The position numbers and the translations under genes are program-made. DNA of 64,000 nucleotides from Kentomonas sorsogonicus. Lineage: Eukaryota > Euglenozoa > Kinetoplastea > Trypanosomatida > Trypanosomatidae. This document shows, one piece after another, positions 21,101-31,666 of this stretch (its first letter is position 1; every line of letters begins with the position of its first letter). The notes beneath the pieces were generated by a model. The model was not told the DNA's origin. It ran no database searches and worked only from the letters and a program-made list of their open reading frames with translations. The DNA is taken from contig JAQOSZ010000110.1 in assembly GCA_030347455.1 (NCBI GenBank), positions 124,001 through 188,000 on the forward strand, written 5' to 3'.

Positions 21101-24100
21101 CGGTGGCTTCCCTGCTGTTCACTCACCGCTCCCGCTGGCGGCGCTTGCCCGGGCGGAGGAGGGACCTCTCATGTTCGGCACCACGGAATTCCGGGACGCC
21201 GCGGCAACGCGCTCCGCCACCGCGCGCGACGCACTGCTGCCCCTTCTTCACTAAACGGCGGCGGGTCCTCCGGTACGGCGCACACCGGGCGGTCCGGCCG
21301 CCCGCACGTCCCCTGCCGCGCCTGGAACTGCCACGGCACCTGGCGGCCCGTCTGCTGCTCGTACCACGGCACCGCCACCGCGTTCCACGGGTTGCACTCG
21401 CCGCCAAAGTCAATCGTGTACTCCGCCTCCGTCATGGCGTCGACGAACGGGTACGGCCGCAGCGGCACCTCCGGCAGCAGACTCGTCGTGTTGATGTAGT
21501 AGCGCGGCACCGCCTCCTCCGCGGAGCGTCCCATGGTGTACCTGCCGGCGGTGACGGTGCCGTGCTCGTACTGCGCCGAGCAGTAGGCGCCGAAGCCGCT
21601 GATGGGGCTGCTCAGGTAAAAGTAGAGCAGGTGCGACGTCGGGTACGAGACGCGGATCGCCTCGCACAGGTCCTGCAGCGCGTCCGGCATGTCGGCCTCC
21701 GTCCACGGAACCTTCTGCGCTGTCGGGGAGTAGAGCCACGCGGAGGTGAAGGTGCGCACGGAGAGGGGCAAGAAGTACAGGTTCGCGCGCACGCTGTCCG
21801 CGATGGTGGCGGCGAGCGAGGCGCTGAGGGTCTTGGTGGCGGAGCGCAGCAGACGGTCGCCGACAAAGTCCATCGGCACGAGCGTGATGACCGACACAAT
21901 GGCGACCACGATCAGCATGTTCACCAGCACCGCCCAGTGCAGCGGCACCTGCAGGCACGGCGCGCGGAAGCCCAGCTGCGCCGCCTCCGCCGTCAGGCTC
22001 GTGTGCTCCGCCTTGGAGAGGCTGCGCCGGAGCTTGCGGCCGGAGGCGCTGAAGCTGTCGGGGTCGTCGGTCGTGTCCTCCGTCGCCTCACTGTGGAGGC
22101 TGTGGTGCGCGCGGTGGCGGCGGTGGCGCGGGCGCGAGGACGAGAAGCCGGACTGGGCCGCGGTGTCCAGCAGGCTGCTCTCCAGCAGCGCCGCGTTGCA
22201 CGGACGCTGCGTTTCAATGGCCGAAAACAACGGCGCGTTGGGGTCGAGCCGCAAGTGATGATTCGCAGCGTGGTCGTCGGCGGCGCCGGCGCAGCGGAGA
22301 CCTCTGGCGGCGGCCCCCGCGACGGCGGCGGCGGCGGCGGAGAAGCGCCGCTGGCTCGGCAGCACATCGACGGGCACGATGGAGATGAGCGAGTCCCCTT
22401 CGCGCGCCGCCTCCTCGCCGCCGTCGCGCTCGAGGAACAGATCGGCGCCGGCGTCCCGCACGCATCCCGTCGCCGCGCTCCGGAGAGGAGGCGGCGTCGC
22501 TGCGGCCCCGTGCCGCGGCTGCGCTGCTAGTTCCTCCAGTGGGCAGGTCGGGGGTTTCGGAGGCGGCAGGCGCCGCGCCGGCGTGCGTCTCCGTCGATGC
22601 GGCCGTCACCGAGCGCGGCCCGCCGGTGGAGGCGGACGCGTTGCGCAGCATATCGTCGCCGCCGCCGCCGCCGCCCCCGCCGCTGCGGCCCCAGCTGTCG
22701 CTGTCGGCCGCGCTACGGCGGAAAACGGTGGCGTCGCTGCCGTTGTAGTGGTGGCTGGTGCTGCTGCTGGCGCTGCGCGGGTCGCCACGGCCGATGCGCT
22801 GCGACCAGCTTGAGGAGAAGCCGCGCCGGCCACGGCTGTTGTGATAGTTGTTGTTGTTGTTGTTGTTGCTGCTGTTGACGAGGATAGTGCCGCCCGGAAC
22901 CTCAGGAAGCCGCGGGGGCTCCGCCGAATGCTGCTCAACGGCAGAGAGGCTCACGTTGTTGTTGTTGTTGTCGTTGTTGGTGGTAGTGTTACAGTAGCTA
23001 ACGCTGCTGCTGCTACTCTTGCTCCTGTTGGCGTTTCCGCTGCTGCTCAGGCGGTTGTGCAGGCTGGTCGAGAGAGAGGCGGCGGCGGCGGCGGCGGCGG
23101 CGGCGACAGCAGAGGTGGTGCCGCGGTGGTTGAAGAGCTTTCGAACCGGCGACACCGACTGCGACGCGCAGAAGACGGAGTCGGTGCCGTCCGACGGAGG
23201 GAGAGTCGGGAACGTGATGGGGGCGAAGCAGTTGTCGGCGTTGCTGGCGGCGGCGGCGCCCGTGTCGAGCGGTTGACCGTTTTCCGCGCCGACGGCGAGC
23301 ACTGGGCCGCGGCGACGGCGTCCAGAGACGTGACGGGCACGATGGTGGTCGGGTACCCGCGCGCGGCGGCGGCGGCGGCGGTGGAGGCGCTGGGAAACGA
23401 CATCAGCGGGGCGGAGGCCGTGCCGCCGCCGGTGGCGAACCCGGAGGATGAGCTGGCGGCGGAGGAGAAGAGCGACGGGGCGACCGCGAAGCCCTCGCCG
23501 AGCGGCCCCGCGCCGGCGCCGCTGTGGATGGTGCTCGCGTTACTCGCCAAGGCGTGCGGCGTCGCGGAGCTCTCCAGCGAAAGCGGCGCGCCTCCGGCGT
23601 TGGCGAACGACGGCTCGAAGCCGAGAGGGGAGGAGCAGGAGGACACGCCGGCCCCCGCGCGCGCCCCCGCGTCAGCTGCGCCGCCGGGGTAGTGGGGGGA
23701 GGAGGCGGTGCTCACCGACACGCGGTCTGGGTCGCTGTGCGGCGCCCCCGACGCGGCGCTGTGCGGCCTCGCGTCCGCGGACGACAGAGTGGAGGGCGAG
23801 GCGGCGGCGGAGGAAGAAGACGGCGCCGCTGCCGCCGCCGACGGTAACGAAGAGGGTAACGCGGATGGCGACGCCGTTTGTGCTACCACTGTGTGACTGA
23901 GCGGCGGGGGCGGCGACGGAACCGTCCGACGGGAGGCCCATACATTAGCATTCTTACTTTTTGCACTACTGTGTGTCGAGCTAGGGCTGCGGGCGGCGCG
24001 GTCGGGCGCGAGGGGGTGTGCGTGCGCCGGCGGCTGTGGCGGCGCTAGCTCGCGAAGCGAAATCTGCGGATGGCTCTGCGCCGCCTTGGGGCGTAGGCAG

Positions 24101-24885
24101 CTGGACGCACTATGGACGCCACCCGCGGCGTTGTTGCTATTATTAGAGCCAGCGGTGGCGGCGGTGGGAGCGCCGCTGAGTACGTTCACACAGGGGGAGG
24201 AGGCGTTGGCGCGTGTGGCGTAGCGCGAAGAGCCTGGAGCAGTGGCAGAGGCGGCGGCGGCGGCGGCGGTAGTGTTTGCCGAAGCGGCGCGTTTGCTTTC
24301 AGCCTGGTGGTGGCCAATGCGGTAGGGAGCCCCGGGAGGGGCCGCGCCTGCGGGGGACAAGGAGCCGGAGGTAGGAAACACCGGCTGACTCACGTTAAAG
24401 GAGCGGGCGGTGGTGACGCTGGCGCTGCTCACACTGATGCTGTTGTTGTTGTTGTTACTGGTGTTGTTGTTGTTATTGCTGCTGCAACTGTTGTTGTTGT
24501 TGTTGTTGTTGTTTCCGTGGCTATTGTTGCTGTCGTTACTAACAGCACTTTTGTTGATATCATTGGCGGCGTTTCCGTCAGCGGCAGCGTCATGGCTTTG
24601 CTGGTTGTCCTCTGCATGGTCTAACCCCGAGGTGGCCAGCACCGCCGCAAAGCTGTCGACACCGTCGGTCAAGCTACTGTTATTATTATTATTATGATTA
24701 CTGCTGCTATTGTTATTGTTGTTATTATTGTTGCGATTGGTGTTAGTATTATTACCGCCACGATGTGGGGAAAGGAAAACGCGCGACAGTGTATCGCCCT
24801 CCTCCGTGTCAGGAGTGAAGACGCCGGCGGCGCCGCGACTGCCCGCATTCACCGCGTTGGGTGGCAAAGTGGGTCTGCGGCTCAT
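15164..24885 (-). CDS. Giant receptor-like protein: membrane domain, cyclase-like domain and STE11-type kinase (frameshifted)
   Basis: About 3,200 codons beginning MSRRPTLPPNAVNAG. Order: ~800 residues of Ser/Asn/Ala-rich low complexity; a membrane segment near 21871-21948 (HWAVLVNMLIVVAIVSVITL); a presumed external sensor domain with Trp/Pro/Tyr-rich blocks; a second membrane segment near 20275-20345 (IIIGIVVGVVIIIAA) with a HAMP-like stretch and MKTFVPQGVLEAM; a class III cyclase-like domain at ~18650-19235 (FMEAVIPAVLRHGGVIESQL, VDVIVGG, VLYELRGR); a short helical region (RGEYAEALPILRPM); an Asn-rich linker with ECALCGAI; and a kinase domain at 15167-16340 with VGAGTSAAVYRG, LKCFV, IVHCDLKPHN, ADFGSA, GTPGYMAPEV and a final SRCVNPDPLQRATAEELL. 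The kinase is MAPKKK-like and lacks the HRD Arg. A poly-Asn insert splits its C-lobe. Frame changes are seen near 23300, 22455, 21180, 19420, 19270, 18290, 17885, 17440, 16900, 16520 and 15630. No spacer occurs inside, so one gene is favoured. Confidence 0.75.
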
Positions 24886-26096
24886 TAAATAAGAGAGAGA
24901 GAGAAAGAGAGAAAAAAGGAGGGGGGAAAGTTCCCGTCAGATAGACGGTACGATGTAGTTTCTTTTAGATGCGTTGTAGTCACTATATATAAAAACAAAA
25001 TGGCAAGGAGAAGGGGTGAGGGAATGTTATTGTTTGATAATTCTGGCTTCGTACCGTTATTGATACTGCCAAGAATAATTACGTGAAAAAAAAGTGGTCG
25101 AGGTAATAGAAATGAATCTGAAGAATAATATTTAAAAAAAAAAACGGGTGTGCGTGTCGCAGATATGAAATGACAGCACCACTCGAAGGTGTATGTGTGT
25201 GTGAAGGGAAATGTATGAAGAGTAGTAGAAAATGGAGAAGGATAAAGAAAACTACGCCAATAGTTTTAATGAAAGAACTGAAACAATGATGATTTGCACA
25301 AAGTTGTTTGTTCTTCTATATATACAAAGTGTCAGGAAGGGAGAGAAGCAAAAATCGAAAGAGGGAAAATGAAAGAGAGAAAGAAGAAAGAAAAAAGAAA
25401 GAAAAGAAAGAAAAGAGGAATAAGAAAGAAAAAGAAAAGAAAGAAAGAAATATTAAGAATGACGAGGGAGGGGAGGGAAGTGTCTGCTTAAGAGATAAAG
25501 AGGAAAGGATAAATACCAATTACCAAGAGGTGTGCATAGAAAAGGAAAGGATGAGAGATAGAACACAAAATACTTTTTGAAAAGGAAGCAGAAGAAGAAA
25601 AGTTAGCAAAGAACTAACGTAGTTGATTCGGTCCTAAATTAATATAGATGTTTAATAACGGAGTCAGAAGGAGAGGATGAGATAATAAAGCTCAAGCAAG
25701 AAAGAAAAAAAAAAGAAATAAATCTATTGTTAATAATAGTTTCTGTAGGTATGAGAGGGGAGAAAGAGGGAGGAGAGAAGAGAAGGCGGTTGTTGGGCAA
25801 GCACATGTACAGTAAATAGATGGAGACAACACATATATAGTAAAGTTTTTACAAGATTTACTAAGTTTGAGAGACTTCAAACCGAGTAGGGATGTATTAA
25901 TTGAAGTGTCATTTCATTGACTGGAAAGTGCAATATAGGAAAAAAAACGTTTTTCAAAAAAAAAAGTGTAGTTTTTTTTTAACTTACTCATAGCAAACAA
26001 AGAATGTGTAGCCCACCAAAAAAAAAAAATGATAAAGCCCAGGGCACAATGAAACACAAAACAATAAGAAAAAAGTACTCAGGCGCTGTTGTTGTT
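24886..26096. other. Spacer between the MYND gene and the receptor kinase gene
   Basis: AT-rich spacer with no supported gene. It contains a striking A/G-only region near 25330-25475. Its plus-strand translation (Lys/Arg/Glu only) is a low-complexity artefact. Confidence 0.6.
25330..25475 (-). promoter_or_regulatory. Long polypyrimidine tract (trans-splicing signal)
   Basis: About 145 nt of almost pure A/G on the plus strand, hence pure C/T on the transcribed strand. It lies ~450-590 nt upstream of the start codon at 24885 and ~620 nt past the upstream stop. In kinetoplastids such tracts direct spliced-leader addition and the upstream poly(A) site. Function is inferred from position and composition. 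Confidence 0.5.
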
Positions 26097-29000
26097 TTAA
26101 TGCTTCTCAACGGGAATGTCTGTGTAAAAACTATGCATCCACACCAGCGCCGGGTCAACGCTTCCCCTGGTAGAGTTCCCGCCGGAGACGGCTTGAAGAT
26201 CTTCTTCTTCTTCTCCCTCAATACCGCTGCCGCCGCCGTCGCTTTCCACATCACCTTTTTCTTCCTCTTCCTCCACCTCCTCATCTTTCTTCTTCTTTTT
26301 GTCATCATCATCGTTGCAACCGATGTGGTTGTTATTTCCGTCTGTGTTTTTGCCTCCTCCCCTTGCGCTGCGCAGCGCCGCGTAGTCCGGTGTCAGTCCT
26401 GACAGCGTCGGCGGCGCGGCACAGTCGCCTTTGCCGTCCGTGTGTGTCTGGCGACTCACGCGAAGGCAGATGGGCCACAGCGACGTTGGCGCCCCGGCCA
26501 TATCGCTGCAGCTGACGGAAGAGTTCGGCAGAGAAGAGTCGTGGCACGACGACGGGTCTGTGTGCTTCTCACCCGCAGTGGTAAACTTGCTTACTTCGGT
26601 ACTCCTACTCTGACTATTGTCATTTTTATGGATATGGGTATGGATATTATTACCACTATTATTGGTTTCATCGTTGCCGCGCCGCCGCCGTTGCTGTTGT
26701 TGTTGTTATCCCGCAGCTCCGTCAGCCGGCGGCGCAGGACATGCTGTGTGCGCTGCGCGCCGACGTAGCAGCTGTCGTACACACGCAGCGGCACGCGCCC
26801 GATAACCTGCTCGCACAGCCGCCGCGTGATGCCGGAGAGAAAGCTCAAGCCGTCGCCGTTGGAGGGAGCGAACACGATGGCAGCATCCGCCGCTGTGGAA
26901 ATATTCTCCTCGTGAGTGATCGGAGGGACGGCTGGTGACGCGGGTGCGCCACTTCCACTCGCGTTGCCGTTATCTTGAGACGGGGTTCGGGGAGAGGAGG
27001 GCGAGTGTGAGATGGGTGGGCGCACCTGTACGTTAAAGAAGTGATACTTGGTGGTCGTGACAAAGCGAACAAGCAGCGGAAAGGAGAGGGCGTCGGAGGG
27101 TACGCCATCACTTAAGAGGGTTGGAGTGCTCGCCGCAGGTGCAGGTGTTTGGGCGGTATGCCACCCGTCACCCAAAACGCCCGTTCCTGGCACCGGCACG
27201 ACGTTGGGTCCGTTCGCCTCGTCCGAATCTCCTGCCGGACGCACGCCCCACACCGTGTTGTGGAAACTGAGACTGCTCTTCTCCGCAGTGTCCTTCTTCT
27301 CCCCTTGCTGTTGTTGCTGGTGGTGTTGCCTTGTACGACTGGGCTTGCCCTCTTGCACAAACACTAGCAGGCGACACTGCACGCGGCCAGCCGCGGACGG
27401 GGCGTTTCCCTCTGTGCCCTGATTGCCAACCAGACGCGCCAGCAGCGACGGCCGCGACGCCAGAAAGTGAGGCAAGTAGGCGAGAAGAGGTGGCGGCGAC
27501 AGCGCAGACCGCGGAGGCCTCTGCACCGCGTCCCACCCCACCACGTGCGCGCAGAACACCCGCCGCGACGTCGGCAACAGCACATTGGGCGAGTTTTCTG
27601 ACAAAGGCATCATGGCAGACAACGCGTCCACGACGCGGTCAGCGAACACCGCGGCAGCAGCCTGACGGGTGTCGCCGCTAGGGAGCGGGGGGTACCCGCC
27701 GGCGGTGCGTGGCGCCACAGGAGAAGAGGAGGACGAGGAGGAGAAGTAAGCGGCGGCGGCGAGGAGCCTCGGCTGGCACTCCGCGGCCGCCCAGCGCCAC
27801 AGCGGGCACTCGGCCCTGTGCGACCCCTCTTTCCAGTCGCGTGCCTGGTGGGCGCGGCAGCAGTAGAGAACGCACTTGCAGCCGCCGCAGCGCGACAGCC
27901 GCTCCCGCCACCGCCCACACCACGCACACCCAGCCGTGCGAGAAGCAGTGGCGGCAGTAGTGGTGGTGGCAGCATCAACACTAGTCGTATTACTGTCGAT
28001 CTTGCCGTCGCTGCTGTTTGCGGCGCTCCCGCCTGCAGCAGGATGGGTGATAGGCGGGGTCGCAGGCGACAGCGTGTAGCCAATAATATCGGCCCGAGTG
28101 TCGGCGCTGTCCTCCGCGCCCGCATTCTCGTCCCCGTACGCGACCACAGTAGCAACAACAGCATCAGTATCAGTCTTATTCGCGCTATTGCCGCCGCTGC
28201 CGCCGCCGCCCGTTGTCGTTGTTGTCGCCGCTGCGTCCGTCACGCGCACCGGCACGCAGGCATCGGACAGCGTCCACAGAGCGGCAGCGGCGGCGCGCAG
28301 CTGGGCGGCGGTCGGGGCCGCCGTTTCCACCTCTGCGCTGAGGCTCGCGAGGACGTGCGCGCGGGCGTTGTGGCCGGTGGGGCGCCGCGCGACAACGCGG
28401 GGGAACACATACCCGCAGCAGGAGCCCCGCACCGTCGGCGGAGGCGGCGGGGGGTAGCGGCGGCAGCGGGAGTGTTGGCTGACGGAGGGGGGCGGGGAGG
28501 ACAAAACAGCGGTAGCAGCACCAGCAGCAGCAGGAGAAGGAGAGGAAGAAGTGGAACAAGGAGAAGAGCACGCAGGCGCAGGTGCCATCGCTGCCGCCGA
28601 CGAAGGCGATAAAGTATCGGCCAGTGAAGGAGCCACGACGTCCAAAAAGGTGTCAAGGTCGTCGAAACGAGTGCCCTCAACGATGGACAGCTGCGCCAGC
28701 ACCTCCCCGTCCTCGTGCATCGCGTCGGCGGCGCACAGACGCAGCTGCGAGCGGTCGCCAAGGTGACGCGCGAGGAACACCGCGTCGCCTCTGTCGGATA
28801 GCAAGTGCAGCTCCGCGCCGCGCGGCTGGGGAATGGGCGGAATCGCCTCCCTGTTGCTCGGGTCCGCCTCCGGCGGCGTGCCAGCGTTCATAGCGCCGCC
28901 GCCACCGCCGCCACCGGCGCTGGGCGGAGCGTAGGGAGGCAGCGGCGGGGCGGGCGACTGAGAGTCCGTCTCATAGCACGCGCGGAGTGAGGCGGCTGAG

Positions 29001-30773
29001 TGGAGAAGACCTCTCCTCTCCCCGTCGGTGCGCGCGCGCTGCCACACCACCACGTTAGAGAAAGCCCCTGCCGCCTCCGCTGCGGCGGTGGTCGTGCCGC
29101 TGCCGTCACAGGTCGCAGAGAGATCCGCTTCCTTGGCCGACGCCAACGTCTGCGTCACGCGAAAAGTGGAAAACTCGCCGTGTGTTAGTCTCACCAGCGC
29201 CCTCCCCGCCGCGCGCTCCGCCCTCAGCCGCGCCATCCCGTGCAGCGCTTTGAGGGACTCGGGAGGCGGAATCGCGTCGTCGGCGGCCGACACACGCGCC
29301 TCCCATCCGCACGGGTTGTCGTCCGTTTTTCCGCTTTCCACGAAAACGACGCGATCGGGGCTGATGAACGGCGCGCGCCACAGCAGTGGATTAAGCATTC
29401 GCGCTGGCTCATTTGGTGTGTTGCATAAACGATTAGCGGTGCTATCGCTATCGAGGCCGCCTGCCGGTGCGGTTGCCTCCGCACTCGTCGCCACGCGCAC
29501 GCGAGGGTTGCACGGGACGGAGCGGAGGAAGTGGATAAACTCGTCTCCCAGGGGTCCGTACGCCGGCAGATGCACCACGTCGTCCGAGGCGGTGAGGGTG
29601 TGATTGTCGGTGGGGTACGCCCCGCGTCTCGCAAGCAGCCAGCGAATGGCGGGGAGGAAGTCACCCGCGGAGAGTCCCGCCGATGCCGGCTCCGCTGTAA
29701 TGTTCGTTTCAGTGCCAAACTCTTGTGGTGTGTCGGTGGGGCCTCGACAGTGCTGCTGCTGTTGTTGCGCTGCAGGTCGAGACTTTGGGTGCTGGCGCGC
29801 GCAAAACGGCAAAGTCCGTCTCACGCAGAGAAGCTGCCGAAGACAGGCCGGACACGGACGACGTCTGCCGAGAGGGTTGCAGCTGTTGGAAATTGCCGCC
29901 GCTTTGCTTCCCAGCCTCCGCCGGGGCCGCCATCAGCTGCTGTTTCAGCGCCGGCCACCACCCGTCCTTCTCGCGAAATAAACCCAAGCGTTCGTGCGTG
30001 TCTCCTTCCAGCAGCACCACCACCTTCAAAACACTTTCTGATGGTTTATCCTCCGAGGTCGCATTCACCACGGGAGTGCTTTTCGGCGTTTGGTTCTCGC
30101 GAGTGCAAGCACGCAAATCATCTCCCTGCTTCGCGTGGCAATGCTCGAGAATCGATTGACAAACGAAATCGATGGCGCTGCGTGCCTGGCTAACGGCTGT
30201 GTCCCGCTCCACTGCCGTCAGTGTCGCCCCGCACGCGTCGCGCATCAGCAGTGCCAGCGAAAGCTCACGCTTTGCGCGGCTGTTGCCGGACGTTTTATTA
30301 TTATAGGCATGGTCGCCGCCGCCCGTCGTCGCGTGTGTCATTATTCACCTTGGGTGCTTCGCCCGCGGCTCTCCCCATCCTCACGAGCGTAGTACAACAG
30401 ATGATACTCCGCGCCTGGGGACGACGAACGACGGCAAGGCTGCGGTGGTGGCGACGTCGACGCCACAGTCAGTAAGATTCGCCGTACCCTGCGATTTTAC
30501 CTCCACCTCCTCCCCATCCGCCGCCGTCCCTTTCTTTTCACTCTGCGTTTCTAGCCGGTGACGCTGCTCGCCGCGCGCGGGGCGGGCAAAGAGGCAGGGC
30601 CACACCGGTGCGGACACAAACCCGCGACGGCCGTCATGGCGCCACAGCCGCGGCAGATACCACACCCACACAAACTGGTCGTATGTAACGCGGGAGGAGG
30701 CGAGGTGGGCGGGGAGTTGCTCGAGAGAGGTGACGGGCATGCCCGCCTGCAAAAAGGGCTCCGCTACAGACAT
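26097..30773 (-). CDS. Large MYND-type zinc-finger protein (frameshifted)
   Basis: About 1,560 codons from MSVAEPFLQAGMPVTSLEQL to a C-terminus ending DIPVEKH. The recognisable module is a MYND zinc finger near 27794-27935: CAWCGRW, RCGGCKCVLYCCRAHQARDW and SHRAECPLW give the C-x2-C, C-x2-C, YC-x3-(C/H), H-x3-C ligand pattern. MYND fingers mediate protein-protein contacts and are common in kinetoplastid proteins. After it come AIVFAPSNGDGLSFLSG and RVYDSCYVGAQR, loosely like the C-terminal domain seen after MYND in Mss51-type proteins (weak inference). The tail is acidic (D/E/K runs). Frame changes lie near 30350-30420 (two, compensating), 29780 and 26640. Beyond 26640 the frame giving GEKHTDPSSCHDSSLPNSS reads on cleanly. 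The first 130 codons could instead be a separate short gene. Confidence 0.65.
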
Positions 30774-31666
30774 GGGACAAAGGGGAGTTTGACAGAAGAA
30801 GAAAAAGAAGAAATTAAGTAATGTGTTCGATGTGACGACGTTAGCTTATCTTTTTTAAAATGTATGGTTGTATAGTTGTATAGTTGTAAGTTTGTATTGG
30901 AATCACGAGAGGAGGCAGGTTCACGCAACCTTCGTTTTGCTTTAAATGATGGAGCTGCTGAAGCGAGTACGAAGTGTATATGAGTTGCGGCGAAATAATC
31001 ACAGGAAAAGAAGAAAGTGTGTTGAGTAAAATTCAGGGGGGGGGGGGAATTCAAATTCAATAACTCATTTGAACAGAAAGACAATAAAAGCTTATGGGGG
31101 ACAAAGAACAGCAAAAATAAAAAAAAAAGAAAGGACAATCAAAGAAAGCAGCCAAAGTGCCACAGATACCTCATTGATATGAATTCTCACCTAAGTGGGT
31201 AAGACAATATCTTACTTGACTGTGCACGCTCAAGGAGTATAAGTTCATTGCTCGATGTGTGTGAATTGTTGTAGAATACATAAGAGTTGGGTACAAGAAA
31301 AAAAAAATCTAAGTGGAAGAGAAAGAGGAGTATTTAAAAAAAAGCTTCATGAAAAGTACAGAAGAAAGCTATCGATGAAAATCGTTTCACGATACGAGAA
31401 TAAATAGGACCAAACCAAACAGTGTAAGATAAAGACCGTCTCTTTAGCCTTACAAAGTTTTTAAGGAATATTATCAGTTTCATTTCAAAGAGAAAGGAAG
31501 AACGTACTCGAAGCGAAACTAACGAAGCGGATAACTAGAGAGTAGTCTAGTTGCCCACGTTTCACTTAAATCTGCTAACTTACGGGAACACAGTGAATGA
31601 ATAGAAAGGAAAAGAGAGAAAAGAAAGGAAATTCAAGTGAGGAGCACAAGAAAACGTCGAGAAAAA
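30774..31666. other. Spacer between coiled-coil gene 1 and the MYND gene
   Basis: AT-rich spacer with an 11-13 base G run near 31037-31048. Purine-rich plus-strand sequence at 31598-31635, directly past the coiled-coil stop, is the likely polypyrimidine signal for the MYND gene. No gene is seen. Confidence 0.55.

Noticed and set aside
25294-25580. Lys/Arg/Glu-rich plus-strand frames
   Set aside because: Translation of an A/G-only tract; better explained as the polypyrimidine signal on the minus strand.
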